A stretch of DNA of 21,502 bases from a virus: the IMG/VR virus record IMGVR_UViG_3300048928_000271, positions 1 through 21,502 of that record; one strand, written 5' to 3'. The notes beneath the pieces are model-generated. The model saw only the letters and a list, made by a program, of their open reading frames with translations, was not told the DNA's origin and did no database searches. The position numbers and the translations under genes are program-made. Shown here piece by piece: positions 21,257 through 21,502 of this stretch; the first letter of the stretch is position 1, and each line of letters opens with the position of its first letter.

Positions 21257-21502
21257 TTACATGTTCGCGATGATCGCGTCGCCAAACTCGCTACATTTCA
21301 GCAGTTTAGCGCCTTCCATCAGACGTTCAAAGTCGTAGGTCACGGTCTTAGCGGCGATAGCGCCTTCGGTGCCTTTAACGATCAGATCTGCGGCTTCGAA
21401 CCACTGCATGTGGCGCAGCATCATCTCAGCGGACAGAATCAGAGAACCTGGGTTCACTTTATCCTGGCCGGCATATTTCGGCGCAGTACCGTGGGTCGCT
21501 TC
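21257..21502 (-). CDS. icd: Isocitrate dehydrogenase (NADP), C-terminal end
   Basis: The last 81 codons of icd plus the stop run in from the window edge: [32 protein letters not shown], then [20 protein letters not shown] and TAA at 21257. The enzyme converts isocitrate to 2-oxoglutarate in the TCA cycle. The gene is open at 21502, so the start is outside. Its C-terminus was probably supplied by an integrating phage: it shares MQWFE and KGTEG with the decayed copy at 18682-18850, where, from memory, E. coli K-12 Icd has MGWTE and KGMEG. Confidence 0.96.
   Translation of the reverse strand, partial: EATHGTAPKYAGQDKVNPGSLILSAEMMLRHMQWFEAADLIVKGTEGAIAAKTVTYDFERLMEGAKLLKCSEFGDAIIANM

Noticed and set aside
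1-21502. CRISPR arrays, tRNA genes, insertion sequences
   Set aside because: No regularly spaced repeats of CRISPR type, no cloverleaf sequence, no transposase frame or IS-like inverted ends found by reading.

Overview
The window is the regulatory, replication and integration part of a lambdoid prophage inserted at the 3' end of icd (isocitrate dehydrogenase) in an enterobacterial chromosome. An Enterobacter/Klebsiella/Citrobacter-like host fits the Icd C-terminus and the relatedness of the phage genes to E. coli e14 and CPS-53 genes, but the genus cannot be fixed from this window. The icd 3' end closes the window on the minus strand (21257-21502). The structural and lysis genes are not here and probably lie to the left of position 1.

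Layout, following phage logic. The immunity region (11149-12260) holds a CI-type S24 repressor (+) and a Cro-type repressor (-). Three ACAG-N6-CTGT operators lie between them and two more lie downstream of CI at a PL-like promoter. From PR the minus strand reads leftward through cro, a hypothetical gene, a YmfL/CII-type regulator, a DUF4222 gene, a lambda-O-like replication protein with iteron-like repeats inside it, a PerC-family regulator, a Dam adenine methyltransferase, a repeat-rich Dcm cytosine methyltransferase, a frameshifted LexA-type HTH gene, RusA resolvase, an AntA/AntB-type antirepressor, a possible wHTH protein, a DUF968 HNH-like protein and antiterminator Q. Most of these genes overlap by a few bases (ATGA, GTGA), as in one translationally coupled early operon. 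Left of Q, on the opposite strand, is an AT-rich membrane-protein gene that looks like a moron; its 5' end is outside the window.

From PL the plus strand reads rightward through a boxA-like site, a long leader, a strong terminator and a C4-like antisense RNA, then yfdP-, yfdQ- and yfdR-like genes, small phage genes (one a ParB/Ea22-like fusion), excisionase and integrase. A zinc-ribbon protein gene on the minus strand opposes this transcript.

Between integrase and icd the structure is not that of a simple prophage. A decayed copy of the icd 3' end (18682-18850, several stops) follows integrase. Then come an AT-rich two-gene cassette (an XF1762/Mom-like protein and a two-TM protein), the last 14 codons of a second integrase, the same arm-like repeats and terminator, and finally intact icd. 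About 325 bp (int tail, repeats, terminator, icd end) is thus duplicated 2.57 kb apart. The best reading is two successive integrations at icd, the icd-proximal element now reduced to its att end and a two-gene cargo.

The most notable points are the duplicated icd att region with its uncharacterised cargo pair, the C4-like RNA with a perfect 9-nt complement in the yfdP leader, the nine-repeat target domain of the cytosine methyltransferase, the rep-internal iterons, the ParB/Ea22-like fusion and the single-base frameshift in the LexA-like gene.
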